Assembly: GCF_019578655.1 (NCBI RefSeq)
Contig: NC_063260.1
Location: forward strand, 11,162,501 to 11,226,500
Length of the DNA stretch: 64,000 nt
Direction of reading: 5' to 3'
From: Ricinus communis
Taxonomy: Eukaryota > Streptophyta > Magnoliopsida > Malpighiales > Euphorbiaceae
Shown here in pieces: positions 48,253 to 60,230 of this stretch. The first letter of the stretch is position 1; each line of letters begins with the position of its first letter. A program made the position numbers and the translations under genes. The notes under the pieces were generated by a model. It saw nothing but the letters and a program-made list of their open reading frames with translations. It had not been told where the DNA came from and searched no databases.

Positions 48253-49873
48253 AAATTTTTTAAAGTCATATTTTTCTCCTTGTTTATTTTTTTTTATTTT
48301 ATAAATAAAAAATCAATTAGAGCGAAAAATAGAAAGTATTATTGAATATATATATTTTAAGATAAATTAAAATAGAATGTTAATTATTTATAATTTAATA
48401 TAGAGACATATAAAAAGCCATTTTTTTTTTTCAAAATATTTTGCTTGAGTTTGTAATTGCTTACATGTATCTATTGACTAAATTGGTTCATGTTTTAATC
48501 GTTGCACTACTGACATTTGCCGAGCATTTATGAGTTTTGGCATTATACCTGCTGTCTGATATATTTCTTTCATGAACAATTAGTTATCAGTTTAACATAA
48601 TCACATATCTTATTCTATGTCTTTCATTTGTTTTGAACTTTTTATGGGACGAAGGCATTTTTTTTTTGTTTACAGAAAAAGAAAAGAAAAATTAACCTTT
48701 CATTTTCAATGTACAAGATCTCAACTTTGAGGCTCTCTTCTTATATAATTAAAAAAAAAACAATTATTTTTTATTCGTTTCTTAAAATAAATCAGTAAAA
48801 TTAGAAGAAAAATACTATCATATTTAATGTTTACCTAATAAAAATTGATAAAAAGATAAGACATTTAAATCTGTTATAACAATGACCCACGTACAAATTA
48901 TTGTCAATAATTTGAATTGGGTAAGTAGTTTATATATTGTTCATATCATTAAAATTGACTGTTTTTAATATAAATAGAAGATGAATATTTAAAAAAAAAA
49001 CTATATGCGTGTATTAAATACACAACACATTGCATAATGCGGATATCAAATCTAGCTTATTAAGCTAAGCTGAGCCGCAAAATTATGAATTGAAGTGTTT
49101 CCATCTAATTGAAAACAATTTCTCAGTATAAGCATTAGAATTTAAAACAAAAAGTGCCTCATTGTATGGTCCACGGAATATCTTGCTATTTTTTAAGTAG
49201 CATTTTATATTCTTTCATCATGATTTTGGTTTAGAAATAACAACCATTAGATGATCAAATGAAATCTGATCCCATGATGATTAAAATAAAGTGAAAATAG
49301 AATATAAAAAGCATGATAGAATTGGTGAGGTTATTACCAAAATGCCACTAAAGCCTAAATGTGAATACTTCTTTCAGCTAAAGAAAATAGTCAACTTTTA
49401 ATTTCCACGAGTTTTTTAAGAAGTTGATGCCACTAGTTTTACTATTTTTCATTGAAATACTATTATCAGACATTTTAAATGTAAATTATTCATACTAATC
49501 TTATTTCAACTCATCCATTGTTACTCTATAATTTATTATTGTTGAGATTCAAATAACATTGAAACTCATAAACATATTCAATAAAAATCTATAATTTTGA
49601 AATAATAAAGTTAAAATTTGATTTTAAATGATGATATTTATATTAATAAATAAAGCACCATTAGTTATTCAACTAAATTTTTTTTTTTAACTTAAAAAAC
49701 AAAAGGGAACTATCTTTATAGAATGGGAGAGTTTCTTCTCAAAAACAGAAAGAAGTCCAAGGGGAATAAATAATAATTTGACTTTGATTTGAGAAATTCA
49801 ACGAATGTCCGCATCTGTCTCCATCTGTGCCACACCTGAGCAAATTAAAGAAGAAAATGAAATGCTACCTTAT

Positions 49874-49905
<32 letters not shown>

Positions 49906-50637
49906 CAGAAATACAGAAAAGCTTTTCTCCAATTTTTCACTTTTAAAAAAAAATAAAAATTGTAAGATAGCTTTACACCAGTAATTTCTTTCAACAATCT
50001 CTATGTTGCTAATTTGTTAAGTACTGTAACAAAAAATTCGTTAACTAGGCTCCAAAAAATAACAATAGTAACTTAAATAAAAATACTTTGCAGAACACGA
50101 ACAAATACACAATTGACCATGAGGTTACCAGACTACTAGCCGGTTTCCCTGGACCTGGAAGTAATAAAATCTCAAGTTCAATTAAACTAATTGGTTCTGA
50201 TCTAAATCTGCACTTCGGAAATCATTGCAAGCATAATTTTCCGTATAAACATAAAACTGAGTAACTATCCTTTTCTTTTTTGTCCCATACATCTGAACAA
50301 AATGATTTTTACCTTATAAGCATTTGGAGAAGAGAACTATACATCGTAGATTTAGGTTAATCATTGTACCCTCTGTATCAATAACAAAATGATCTTTCTT
50401 TGTAACAAAATTGCAGGGAAAACCCCCCACGGAACTCAATTAACGGGCTAGACAGTCAGTACCTCTAGCTTAAGCAGTCCGAAGATGTTTTGCACTTCGT
50501 TACATGTCCAACTGCAGGAGAAAGACTTCTTGCAGATGTTCCGAGCTGAGGTTTCCTCCAGCTGAAAATGATCTTCAGAAGCAAGATGAACAATGCCGGA
50601 TGTTTATGAAGTGATTCTGCTTTTGCTATTTGTACCA

Positions 50638-53600
50638 TTAGTCACTGTGAAGATGATTTTTTCTCTTTCGGCACCTATTCACATACCAGGTCGCATGCTT
50701 TTGTAGTCCCATGCCAATCATCACCTTTAAACTTGTTAGCATTACGTAGGTCATGGCAGACAAGAGGAGGATCCAAAAGAACCTCCATGAAAAAGGACTA
50801 TAGGGAAGGTGAGCAGCATACACTGGAGTTAGTACTCGTATAACCTGAAACCCATTCAGAATGGGTTTTAAAATCTTCTAAATACAAGCCAACAAATTAA
50901 GCAAGCATAATCCAGAAAACATTTTAGACCCCCTAGTTGATGAGCATACAGCTAGCACATTGTAAACCAATGACATTTCTAATGTAATATAGAGCATTTT
51001 GAGATATATATATATATATATATATGAACAGGGACCTTTCCTCCAAAACAGAGAAATCATAGAGCACTAATAAGACTGCCATATTCTCCTTATTAACAGC
51101 ACATCAAGTCTAGAACTGCTGGAATCACAGCAAGTCCTACTCATCTAAGCATTTCAAGTGCCTCAATAAACAGCAAGTATAGAAGCTTTTAATAAGTATT
51201 ACCACACAAGCTGGTGCCAGAGGAATGAAAGTGAGATGTTTTTTCTTGTCCTCGGTTTGAATATTCAAAGTCTGCAATAAACATATAACCCGATTAAAAA
51301 AGGTCAGCTACGATATTCACATAAAGGAAGAAAAACAGAACGAAGGACAAAGTTTGTGTCTCTAAAAAGTAGACAGAATATTAATAAGGGAGTTAGAATA
51401 GAATGGCTCTATATAAGGATAATACTCTAAAAAGGAAGGAAATGAGGTTAGGGAAACATTGTACATGGACTTACCTGGTTGCAAAGCTCTTCAAGAAATT
51501 CAGAGTATGCAATGGGCCTTATGTCATTGAATTTGGCAAGAAATGAATGCTTTATGATATCAATTAACATCTCACAGAAGAAAACCATCAGAGCATTCTA
51601 CAGAATTTAAATAAGAAATATAAGAATATAAGTGAAACATGTGAGGAATAATTCTATCTTCCGTTCCTCCTTTTAGAGCATGATGCATGTAAAAAAATAT
51701 TTCGACTTAACTTACAGAAAGAAAACTCTCAAACCAAGGACCCTCAGCCTCCAGAATGTTTTGAGCCAAGACAAATAAGAGAAATGCTGAAATGTGGAAT
51801 CTCTCTACTGAATCTGGTGATAAGCAATGGCATATGAGTATGTTAGACAGAATGAACTACATAATTGCACCAGAGAAAAAAGTGCAACAAATTGAAATGC
51901 TCTAGCTGCATCTCCATGAATTCCTAGCCATACTAACAGAAATAATGGAAAGTTTTGAAGTCATATGCCATGAAGGACATGATGGATTTGCAACTAGTTC
52001 CTTTATCTTTTCATGGCAAATGCAAACCTGGAATCAGTTCCATACACAAATGGAAGCAAGAAAATGCAAGACCTATGTCAGTCATAACGTTTTAAGACAT
52101 TTTTTTTGATGTACTTGGTCATTAATATCATATACTTGAATAAAGATGTGCCTGTTTATGAAATCAGCAAATCTGATGATTAAAGCGTAAATTAACCTGC
52201 TGTAGACTGAAATATGCATTCACTCCAAACATAATACAGGGCCTCTATATCAATTATCAACTTCCTTTAATTTTAGTTTGATAAAATTCTCTACAACTAT
52301 TGGATAAACCCTGTATGCCTTGAAAACACTAAACTCCAAATGAAGGAGACGAGGTAGCAATGTAAGAATTAACTCTTTCAGAGCAAAAAGATACATGTAA
52401 TAATAATTTTCAATTAGGTCTCACTTGCATTAAGTCATTGACATATGAACCCTTGACAATGAAAGGCATCTTAGCTTTCTAAGCATAATCAGCCAAAGGA
52501 AAATGATGCAGTAGATAATTACTATTGCGTCAACGTGATACTCAAAGCATATAAATCATCATGGGTGGCAAATGCAGTTCTATGACTAAGAATCCTGTTC
52601 CAAAATAATTTCCAGATCCGACAGCAGTAAAATGTGCATCTCTGAAAATCTTCTATAGTTGTATAATAGCAGACATGCATAGATCCAGCAGCGTTTGTGT
52701 TGATGGTACATGGTAAATCAAAGTTTGGTAGATTAATAGTGAACTAGAAAAATTCCAGAACTGTGTTGAAAATAATTTAAGATCTTCACAAGAGTCTCAG
52801 CAATTTGCATACTTTGTTTATTATTTCCTTTTGAAAAAAGAAAAGATTAGCTAATGGAGTCGTTGACCGAGGGAAGCATCTGCCAACAGTAATCACCATA
52901 CCAGATGTCACACCAACATATCTCCATTCCCATGAATTTAAAATATTGACTAAAACTGGCAGCGAAGGCCCTATCCAACAAATTGACGACAGAGAACAGA
53001 TTCATTCATCATTTAGAGAACTGTAAATGAGAGGTACAAGATTGCAAACTCACCAGAATACACAAGACTGTGGATATTATCCTTGCTGAAACGTTTGAAG
53101 ACATTACTTTTTATCTCAGCAAAGTTGTTGGATACCAGCAAAGCCATCAAGGCATTATTATGAGCAACAATACAAGTCGACAAAGTGATTGCCTGAGCTA
53201 ATAAAATGAATGAATGAAGAAGTAAGGATTGTCAAGGAAACAAAATGAGAGTGACAAAATAATGACACCAATAAAATCAATGCAATATTAAGGATATTGG
53301 AAAAGGCCATAGCTAAAGCCTGATCAGAGATAAATCTCCACATCCAGAATCTCATATTTTCTTTTGAACAACTAGCTAGACCTTCTGCAGAGTTAAATAG
53401 AGTCTGCAACACATCCCCACCAAAACTTTGGCATAGTTTATCAAATATCTGCATAAGTTTCAGCACGAAAATCAAGATCAACATATCCAATAAGTACAAC
53501 TCGAGAGGGAAGTTTACAGAACCAGCCATGACATAATGTTCATCAGAACTATCAATGTCAAGTTGAATTTTAACAATTCTCATATCAGTTACTTTGCATG

Positions 53601-55545
53601 CTTACCTCCAGAACATTGTAAACTACATAGAGTTTGATTGTTCCTTGACCACGAATCATGTGATATATTAAGCTGATATCTGAGAAAATGAAAGCATTAA
53701 AGATAACACAATAATCAGAACTCAGCATCCAAATCCTATTCTGCCTTAAGAATACTAGTTGTAAAAATTGGATATACAAATGACAAAAATATCACAAGAA
53801 TGTATATTTTCCTGTACCTGTGTGCTCCAAAAGTGCAACACCGGAAGTCAACACTATAAAGCAACCAATATCAGAGAGCTCTGATGCAGAAGGCTTCTTG
53901 AACTGCCTGCCACAAACATGGTTAGGTTATTTTATCATTATTGCAACTGCAAGCTACCACAAATCTGTAATATAAATAGAACAAGAAGAACCCAATGCAT
54001 GTGTTTGTGGATAGGATAAGTTTACAAGTATGATAAAGGAAACAGATCTTAACCACTATTACTTCCACAACAGATAGAATCCAGAGAAGACATTAAATAT
54101 TTGAACCAGCTAACCAAGTCCAAAATGACACCATTGTATAGACTTGCAATTTAAATTCCAAAAGCGCCCAATGATTCCAATCCAACAAATATGGGATTTG
54201 AATCCATATTCAAGGTAACATACTCTCAATCCCAAATCACGTTTTCACTAGAAAACCACAGACATTTTCTGGCACATAGTCCATCTCAAAAGACACACCA
54301 CTAAGTCAGAAACGTTGTAAAAGTCAAACCTACAAGGACATGTTGTTGCTATCACATACCAACAGCCATAATTTCTTTTTTTAAACCTCAAGTCTAGTAA
54401 AAGAAGAATCAATTAGCAGAAAGGTGAACCTGCTTGCACAAAAGGAGACATACGCTTTGACACAATATGCTACAAATTTGGCTCTTAAATTCATCCACAA
54501 AACGAACAACGGAAAAGTAGAAGCAGTCTGAAAGAGTCTAGCAGTGACCTTGTATTGAGAAACCTCCAAATGGTGATGAGAATTCTAGTTGGCATGATAG
54601 TTAACAGCGATAGAAATGAATCCAAGCACACAAAAAAGCCGACATCTATAAGCTGCAAAATTAGCACTGCAATTAATCAAACATCATAGTATAACTATAA
54701 CATAACGAATTAACAATCAGTATAAAGCTGAGAATACCAGTTCACATCTCCAAGGCAAACGAAAGATAGTATCATAAACTCTCTCCCTTTCTTTCTCACT
54801 GCCAAGAGTTGTTGTGCTCCTTAATGCATTTCCTTTACGCATCTCCTCCATAAAATACTTCCCTGGTGAATTCTCAACTAAACAATAAAGCCAATATTAA
54901 AATAGCATAACTAACAAGTCTGTATAGATCAAATTAATCATCACATAAGAAAACTTAGGTTTACTTACAATTAGGATCCACAGCAGCCATGAGACGATTC
55001 CAATCCAGAGATTCCGCTGGTTCCAACTTTGGAATTTGAAATCCGTTAATGCCCTCACTCCTCCATTGCTTCTCCTCCGGTGAATTCACCTCCACTCCAC
55101 TCTCCTTCGCCTTCTCCGATGAAGAAGCCAACTCTTCTCCTCCTCCTCCTCCTCCGCCATTACTAACATTTCTCTGCCTCAATACACTCGCAATTTCCGG
55201 AACATCACTTACCGTACAGACAACACTCCCTCCTCCTCCTCCGATAAAACTACTGGTGCTTGTTGTAATATTCTCCAAATACAGGCTTCCGTTTTCAATG
55301 GTGGTATTGGGAATGGAATTTGAATCGGGGAAGAAGCTGTTTTCATGGATCGGATGCTCTTCAGGTATAATAGAGGAAGAATGATGTTTCTTTTTCTTGT
55401 GTTTTTTCTTTTTACGATTAACTTTATTGTCAGCTGTATCAATCGGATCCGTATTTGATTTGTAGTGAAGCCCATAAATAGAGCTGCTTTCACTTTCGTT
55501 TAGGACTTCGAACGAGAGTTTCCTACCTGAAGATCTCAACGCCAT
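50638..55545 (-). CDS. POD1: TAPT1-family membrane protein (POD1)
   Basis: Eleven exons on the minus strand: 55545-54969, 54877-54738, 54652-54549, 53906-53818, 53679-53606, 53448-53269, 53192-53054, 51813-51716, 51597-51475, 51271-51203, 50844-50638, giving about 599 residues with every junction in frame. Start MALRSSGRKLSFEVL is shared with plant POD1. The N-terminal third is hydrophilic, with a lysine-rich patch (KKKKHKKKKHH) and two glycine runs. Next come the TAPT1 domain phrases: SEKERERVYDTIFRLPWRCE, DVGFFVCLDSFLSLLTIMPTR, YHMIRGQGTIKLYVVYNVLE, IFDKLCQSFGGDVLQTLF, WRFISDQALAMAF, AHNNALMALLVSNNFAEIKS, and hydrophobic membrane segments up to the C-terminus. In Arabidopsis POD1 acts in the ER, binds the chaperone CRT3 and is needed for pollen tube guidance and early embryo patterning. 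An intron of 1240 nt (51814-53053) separates exons 7 and 8. Confidence 0.94.
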
Positions 55546-55633
55546 GGTGGATCAATTGATATAAGAGAAAGGTCCAGTGTTTCTTTTTATTTTATTTTTT
55601 TTCTTCTTTTAAAGTATTCATAAGAAATGGGTA

Positions 55634-55641
55634 TTTATATA
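55634..55641 (-). promoter_or_regulatory. Likely TATA box of TAPT1/POD1
   Basis: TATATAAA on the minus strand, about 90 bases upstream of the start codon. Confidence 0.55.
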
Positions 55642-57827
55642 GTAAGGTTTATGGTAACCAAAGTGGTGATTTTTGAGGCTGAGCTGTGACTGGTGAGAGA
55701 ATCTTCTTTTTCCAAATTCAGTTTTTATCAATCTGCGTTACGCTGTAACTTTAAATTTTCCTTTTTCCTAAGATTAAGAAAAACTAATCATCCATCATCC
55801 ACCTCCTCACAATTACTTGCCACTCTTTATATTCATTACTTATTTTATTATAAAATAAATTTAATAAAAACTTTAAATTTTGTTATCGGTTAAAATTATA
55901 ATTAAAAGACTAACTTATTAATAAACATAAAAATATAATTAAAACAATATTTTCTATTATATTTGTTAATTAAAAATAGCTTATTAATTGATATATTAAT
56001 TACATCAAAAATATTTATCAATATATTTATAATATTAAATATAAATACAGTCATATGTTTTATATTTATAATTTTATAAATTTGGTTATTAATTAAATTT
56101 TTTTATAAAATTATTCTTCTTAGATAATTAATAATTTACTTATTCAATAATAATAGAAAAGTACTAATCATTTAAGTATTATTATCTCTTACATTATTAG
56201 AACTGTACAATTTTGTAAAATTAATTTCAAAATTAAAATTTATATATTCTGTTGAAATGAAATTTTATTTAAAATTTTAATTTTTAAATTCTAAAAGATA
56301 AAAATTCAAAATAAGTTTCTATATAAATAGAACAATATATAAATTTTAAAGAAAATATAAGTGTTTGTAATTGTATATAATACTTATCCTTAATAGTAAA
56401 TTCAAAAAAATTTAGAAATTATCATGTATAATTTTTATAAAAGTTATTGTATAAAATAATATCTATCTATTTATTATCGAAAAATAAAATAAAATAAAAA
56501 TTATATTTTAAATTAAAAGAAAATGTAATTATTATAGAATTATTTTAGAGTTTGATATTTAGCTTGCATTTTTATAATAAATTTTCTATTATATAGTAAT
56601 TTATAATATTAAATTTATATGCAATTTATTTTTAATACATTAATTTTATATTTTTATATTTGATAAATTAATAATAATAGTTACTAATTTTTTTGATTCA
56701 TCAAATATACTAATTATAAGAAGTATATTGTACAAAAATTTCCTACTCAATTTCATAATTGTTCTTCCTGGAATTACAAGAATTTAAATTTTAATATCAG
56801 AAAGTATAAGATAAAAAGTAAATATTTAAAATGATAAAGAATGAAAAGTGTAGAAAAGAAAACGGGGAAAATAAATGCCCATTATAGGTGGACCACCCAC
56901 AATAATCATAGGTTAAAGGGAAATACAATAGTGACCTAAGGCATTTAAATAATATGTAGATGAAATTCTAATTCCAAAAATGCATTCTATGAAATTCAAA
57001 GTCTTTGTCTGAAAAAGTGAAGTCCAATTCAAACATTATAATTACTATACTTGATGGCATTTATTTTATTGGACAATCTATACACATACATAAATGTTGA
57101 AACATTAAATTTTCTTATATGTCACTATTTTAATATATACAACTTGCAATTTAATAATTTTTATACTGAATTACTAACGAATGAATAATTTTTTAATTAA
57201 ATATAATTTTAATTATAATAAATTATTTTTAATTATATAATAATTTCTAATTCTAATATGTAGTATATTAGTTATATATATAATTAATAAATTAAGACAT
57301 ATTTTTTTTATATATATGTTTTGACAATATGTTTTATATCAATGAGAAAGTTACTCTTTTTATTAAACGATGATCTAGTTATAGAAAATAATTTTTTAAT
57401 TATATTATTATTATATTAATTAATAAATTAGTTTACTAATTATATAATAATTTTTAATGCTAAAATATAGTATATCAAGTTTTAATTTTATATAAAATTC
57501 ATAAATTGTATATGTACTTGCATTAATAAAATCAGAAAAATATTTTAAATATTTTGTTATTTTTAAATGTTCAAATAATTATAATATATTGAGAAAATTT
57601 GTTAAATTTTGTCTATAAATTAATAATAACATCTATAAGATAGAGGTAAACAACTAATAAATTTTTAGATTTTAACTTTGGCTTTATTTGACAAATAAAA
57701 GGAGCAGTAAAAAAGCCTTTTACCCTTTCCCTTATCGTCCTAATGATGTACATACACAAACAAAAAAGACATGAAAGCACAAGAAACACAAAATGAAAGT
57801 GACAAACATGAAGCTTAGACAAGTTAT
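55642..57827. other. AT-rich spacer with a third repeat copy
   Basis: Very AT-rich. About 57100-57650 resembles the AT-rich repeats at 10131-11700 (TTTTTAATTATATAATAATTT..TCTAATTCTA, and TTGTTAAATTTTGTCTATAAATTAATAA near its end). No gene recognised. Confidence 0.45.
57100..57650 (+). mobile_element. AT-rich repeat, possible copy C
   Basis: Shares ordered segments with the repeats at 10.1-11.7 kb (AATTATATAATAATTTTTAA, GCATTAATAAAAT, TTAAATTTTGTCTATAAA), but it lacks a clear terminal hairpin. In such AT-rich DNA a chance resemblance cannot be excluded by eye. Confidence 0.3.
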
Positions 57828-60230
57828 TTATTCATCCCCTAAGAAGAAGATGGTAGGCTTCTTTGGTTCAGTCATCTCCACAGTGCCTTCCAACATCTTG
57901 GCAACCTTCCCCATGGACGGCCTGGCCTCCGGCCGATCTTGAAGGCACCACATTGCAGTCTTCACCATACGATCCACCATGTCAAAATGCAGTCTAGCAT
58001 CATAGCAATGCTTAATTTTACGGTCCAAAATGTCATCTACCTTCATTTCCTTGAACACCTTGTCAAATGCCCACCTAGGGAAGTACCAGTCTTCACTGTC
58101 CATTATAGAACCTTGCATCTCAAAATTTCTCGACCCTGTGACAATTTCTAACAACACCATTCCGAAACTGTACACATCGGCTTTCGGAGTAATAGGATCC
58201 ATCTTGACCCATTCTGGCGCCATGTACCCGCGAGTGCCCCGGATCCGAGACATACTTACCATGTCTTCTTTTTTCCTCAACTTGGCTAACCCAAAATCCG
58301 ATATTTTTGGACAAAAATCATCGCCCAAAAGTATATTTTCAGGTTTGATATCGCAATGCAAAACCCACTCCAAACACTCCTCATGCAAGTATGCAATTGC
58401 TCTTGCCACACCAAGTGCAATCCGGTATCGGATTCCCCAATCAAGTATGGGTTTCGGCCCGTCAATAGCCAGCGGACCCATTTCCATCTCAGATCCTGAT
58501 GATGCAAGTTGACCCGCAGGAAAAAGGTACTTATCAAGGGAACCATTAGGCACATACTCGTAAACTAAAATCCTTTGCCCTTTCTCAGCACAAAAGCCCC
58601 ATAATCTGACCAAATTGAGATGGTGCATCCTGGCTATAATAGTAACCTCTGCCCAGAACTCAGCATCACCACCAGTGACATTTTTCAAGCACTTGACTGC
58701 AACAATGCGCTTATCGGTCAGCTCTCCTCTATAAACGTCACCAAATCCACCTTTCCCAATAGCATTAGCATTAGAGAAGTCATTTGTTGCAACTTTGAGT
58801 TCCGCATACGTGAACCTCTTAGGCCCTCCTGCGGGGAGGAATTCCAGGCCTAAAGTCCTAGCCATGTCTCTATACTTGATATACTTCTTTAGAAATGCCC
58901 AAAAGAACAAAATCCCAGAAATCAATTCGGCGGCAAATAATGTGCATATAATTGCAATGTTTCTTGTTGTAGTATTGGATTCTTCAGGTGGGAAAGGAAG
59001 GCTGATTCGAACAGGGCATGTTGTCTCTAGCACACTGGTCATGCCAGTGAAATTAGACTCATCTGATTCCTTAATATCCACACGCAAAAAGAATGCAGTT
59101 TCTGTGCCTGGAGACCAATAACCATATGGCATCTTTTCAAGCTGAAGCACACAGTACCCTTGGCCGTCATACTTGAACATAAAACCTTGACATTTCCGGT
59201 CGTTCAAACAACGTGATTGACAAACTGAGAGATTCCCGACTCTCAAACTCGACTGATCTAACCCACCAGTGAAATTGACATAATCAAGCCGAAGAAACTT
59301 TGTGTTACCGGAAAGCGGAATTTTCCTGTCACAGGCGTCAGAATTTGTAGAATTTTTCCTGAATCCTGGTGGACAGGCACAAGATCTAGAATTCGAGTCC
59401 TCAGGCATGCAGATAGCATTAGGCCCGCAAGTCCCATGAACTTTACAGACCTCTTGTACTGCTTGCCAAACAATAAACCATTGATCCTGACTTTGATCAG
59501 AACTGTACACTCTTAGAACACCATCATCATCAAGAGTCAATCTCCGAAGCTTGGGATCACTAGTCTGATTAGGATTAAAATCAGCAGAAATGATTGAAAA
59601 GCCATTTGCTTGAGCCACACTACCATCTGTCCTTAGTTGTAAAAATTGACTAGTGGCTGTATAATAAATTTCAGAATCAAGATCAAAGACCAAGTTTTTG
59701 GAATCCGAAAAACTAAACTTACCGTTGTTTGAGACAAGTTTAGTACGTCCTGTTATGTTCTGAGTCGGCAAGAAGGTATGGGTTGGATAATCAAAGCTGT
59801 CCCAGTTGCCATAAACGAGATTTCCAATTTCCTGTAGAAAAAGTGAAGTAGAGTTTGAGTTTGCGGTAGTCTGATTGCCAGGCCACAGGTTTGTTCCTGA
59901 AGAACCATTAGTTAAACGGAGCTCGCCAGTGGAGGAAATGACTAAAGAAGCGCTGCTAGAAAGTGGAGTGGAGTCTTTATTAGCTGACCAAACAATGGTT
60001 TTGTCTGGCAACTTGTAGTACCAAATAGAGAAAGTGAAGAGATTTGGAGAACGGGGAAGTGGGCGAAAACCGGCAGCGAAGGTTGAGTTAGGGGAGAGGA
60101 GAATCTGGTTCTGATTTGGGAGCCATGAAGTGTTTGATGAGGAAAAAGAAGTGAGGCTGTTGTTTTGTTGAAGAGAAGGTAAAGGGTTTGTGCAGAGAAG
60201 AAGAGCAAAGATGAGATAGAAGAGAGACAT
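57828..60230 (-). CDS. G-type lectin S-domain receptor-like kinase
   Basis: A single uninterrupted frame of 800 residues, the usual size and intronless structure of this receptor group; closest in my memory to Arabidopsis At1g34300. Order: signal peptide (about 1-21), bulb-type lectin domain (to about 150), EGF-like cysteine segment (CKVHGTCGPNAIC, CACPPGF), PAN-like domain with CQSRCLNDRKCQGF (about 308-390), a membrane segment near 423-447, and a kinase from about 480. Kinase motifs: GKGGFGDVY, VAVKCL, HCDIKPENILL (about residue 625), DFGLAKL and GYMAPEW. C replaces R before the catalytic D, so it is a non-RD kinase, a class often tied to immune signalling. It should sit in the plasma membrane, sensing an unknown ligand outside. 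The short tail ends FFLGDE. Confidence 0.93.
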   Translation of the reverse strand: MSLFYLIFALLLCTNPLPSLQQNNSLTSFSSSNTSWLPNQNQILLSPNSTFAAGFRPLPRSPNLFTFSIWYYKLPDKTIVWSANKDSTPLSSSASLVISSTGELRLTNGSSGTNLWPGNQTTANSNSTSLFLQEIGNLVYGNWDSFDYPTHTFLPTQNITGRTKLVSNNGKFSFSDSKNLVFDLDSEIYYTATSQFLQLRTDGSVAQANGFSIISADFNPNQTSDPKLRRLTLDDDGVLRVYSSDQSQDQWFIVWQAVQEVCKVHGTCGPNAICMPEDSNSRSCACPPGFRKNSTNSDACDRKIPLSGNTKFLRLDYVNFTGGLDQSSLRVGNLSVCQSRCLNDRKCQGFMFKYDGQGYCVLQLEKMPYGYWSPGTETAFFLRVDIKESDESNFTGMTSVLETTCPVRISLPFPPEESNTTTRNIAIICTLFAAELISGILFFWAFLKKYIKYRDMARTLGLEFLPAGGPKRFTYAELKVATNDFSNANAIGKGGFGDVYRGELTDKRIVAVKCLKNVTGGDAEFWAEVTIIARMHHLNLVRLWGFCAEKGQRILVYEYVPNGSLDKYLFPAGQLASSGSEMEMGPLAIDGPKPILDWGIRYRIALGVARAIAYLHEECLEWVLHCDIKPENILLGDDFCPKISDFGLAKLRKKEDMVSMSRIRGTRGYMAPEWVKMDPITPKADVYSFGMVLLEIVTGSRNFEMQGSIMDSEDWYFPRWAFDKVFKEMKVDDILDRKIKHCYDARLHFDMVDRMVKTAMWCLQDRPEARPSMGKVAKMLEGTVEMTEPKKPTIFFLGDE

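Larger units (their letters stand above)
44956..50637. other. Long AT-rich spacer between PLATZ and TAPT1
   Basis: The first about 250 bases are the PLATZ promoter and 5' UTR, with an A run at about 45121-45138. The rest is AT-rich with microsatellites (46325-46352, 47239-47330, 48211-48250), GA-rich tracts near 47600-47650 and a T run at 49878-49905. No coding or RNA gene recognised. The stretch about 50400-50637 should be the 3' UTR of TAPT1. Confidence 0.5.

Noticed and set aside
55049..55384. Plus-strand proline- and serine-rich frame
   Set aside because: Antisense shadow of TAPT1/POD1 exon 1, whose glycine runs read as proline runs on the other strand.
58030..58512. Plus-strand 160-residue frame
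   Set aside because: Antisense shadow of the receptor kinase catalytic domain.
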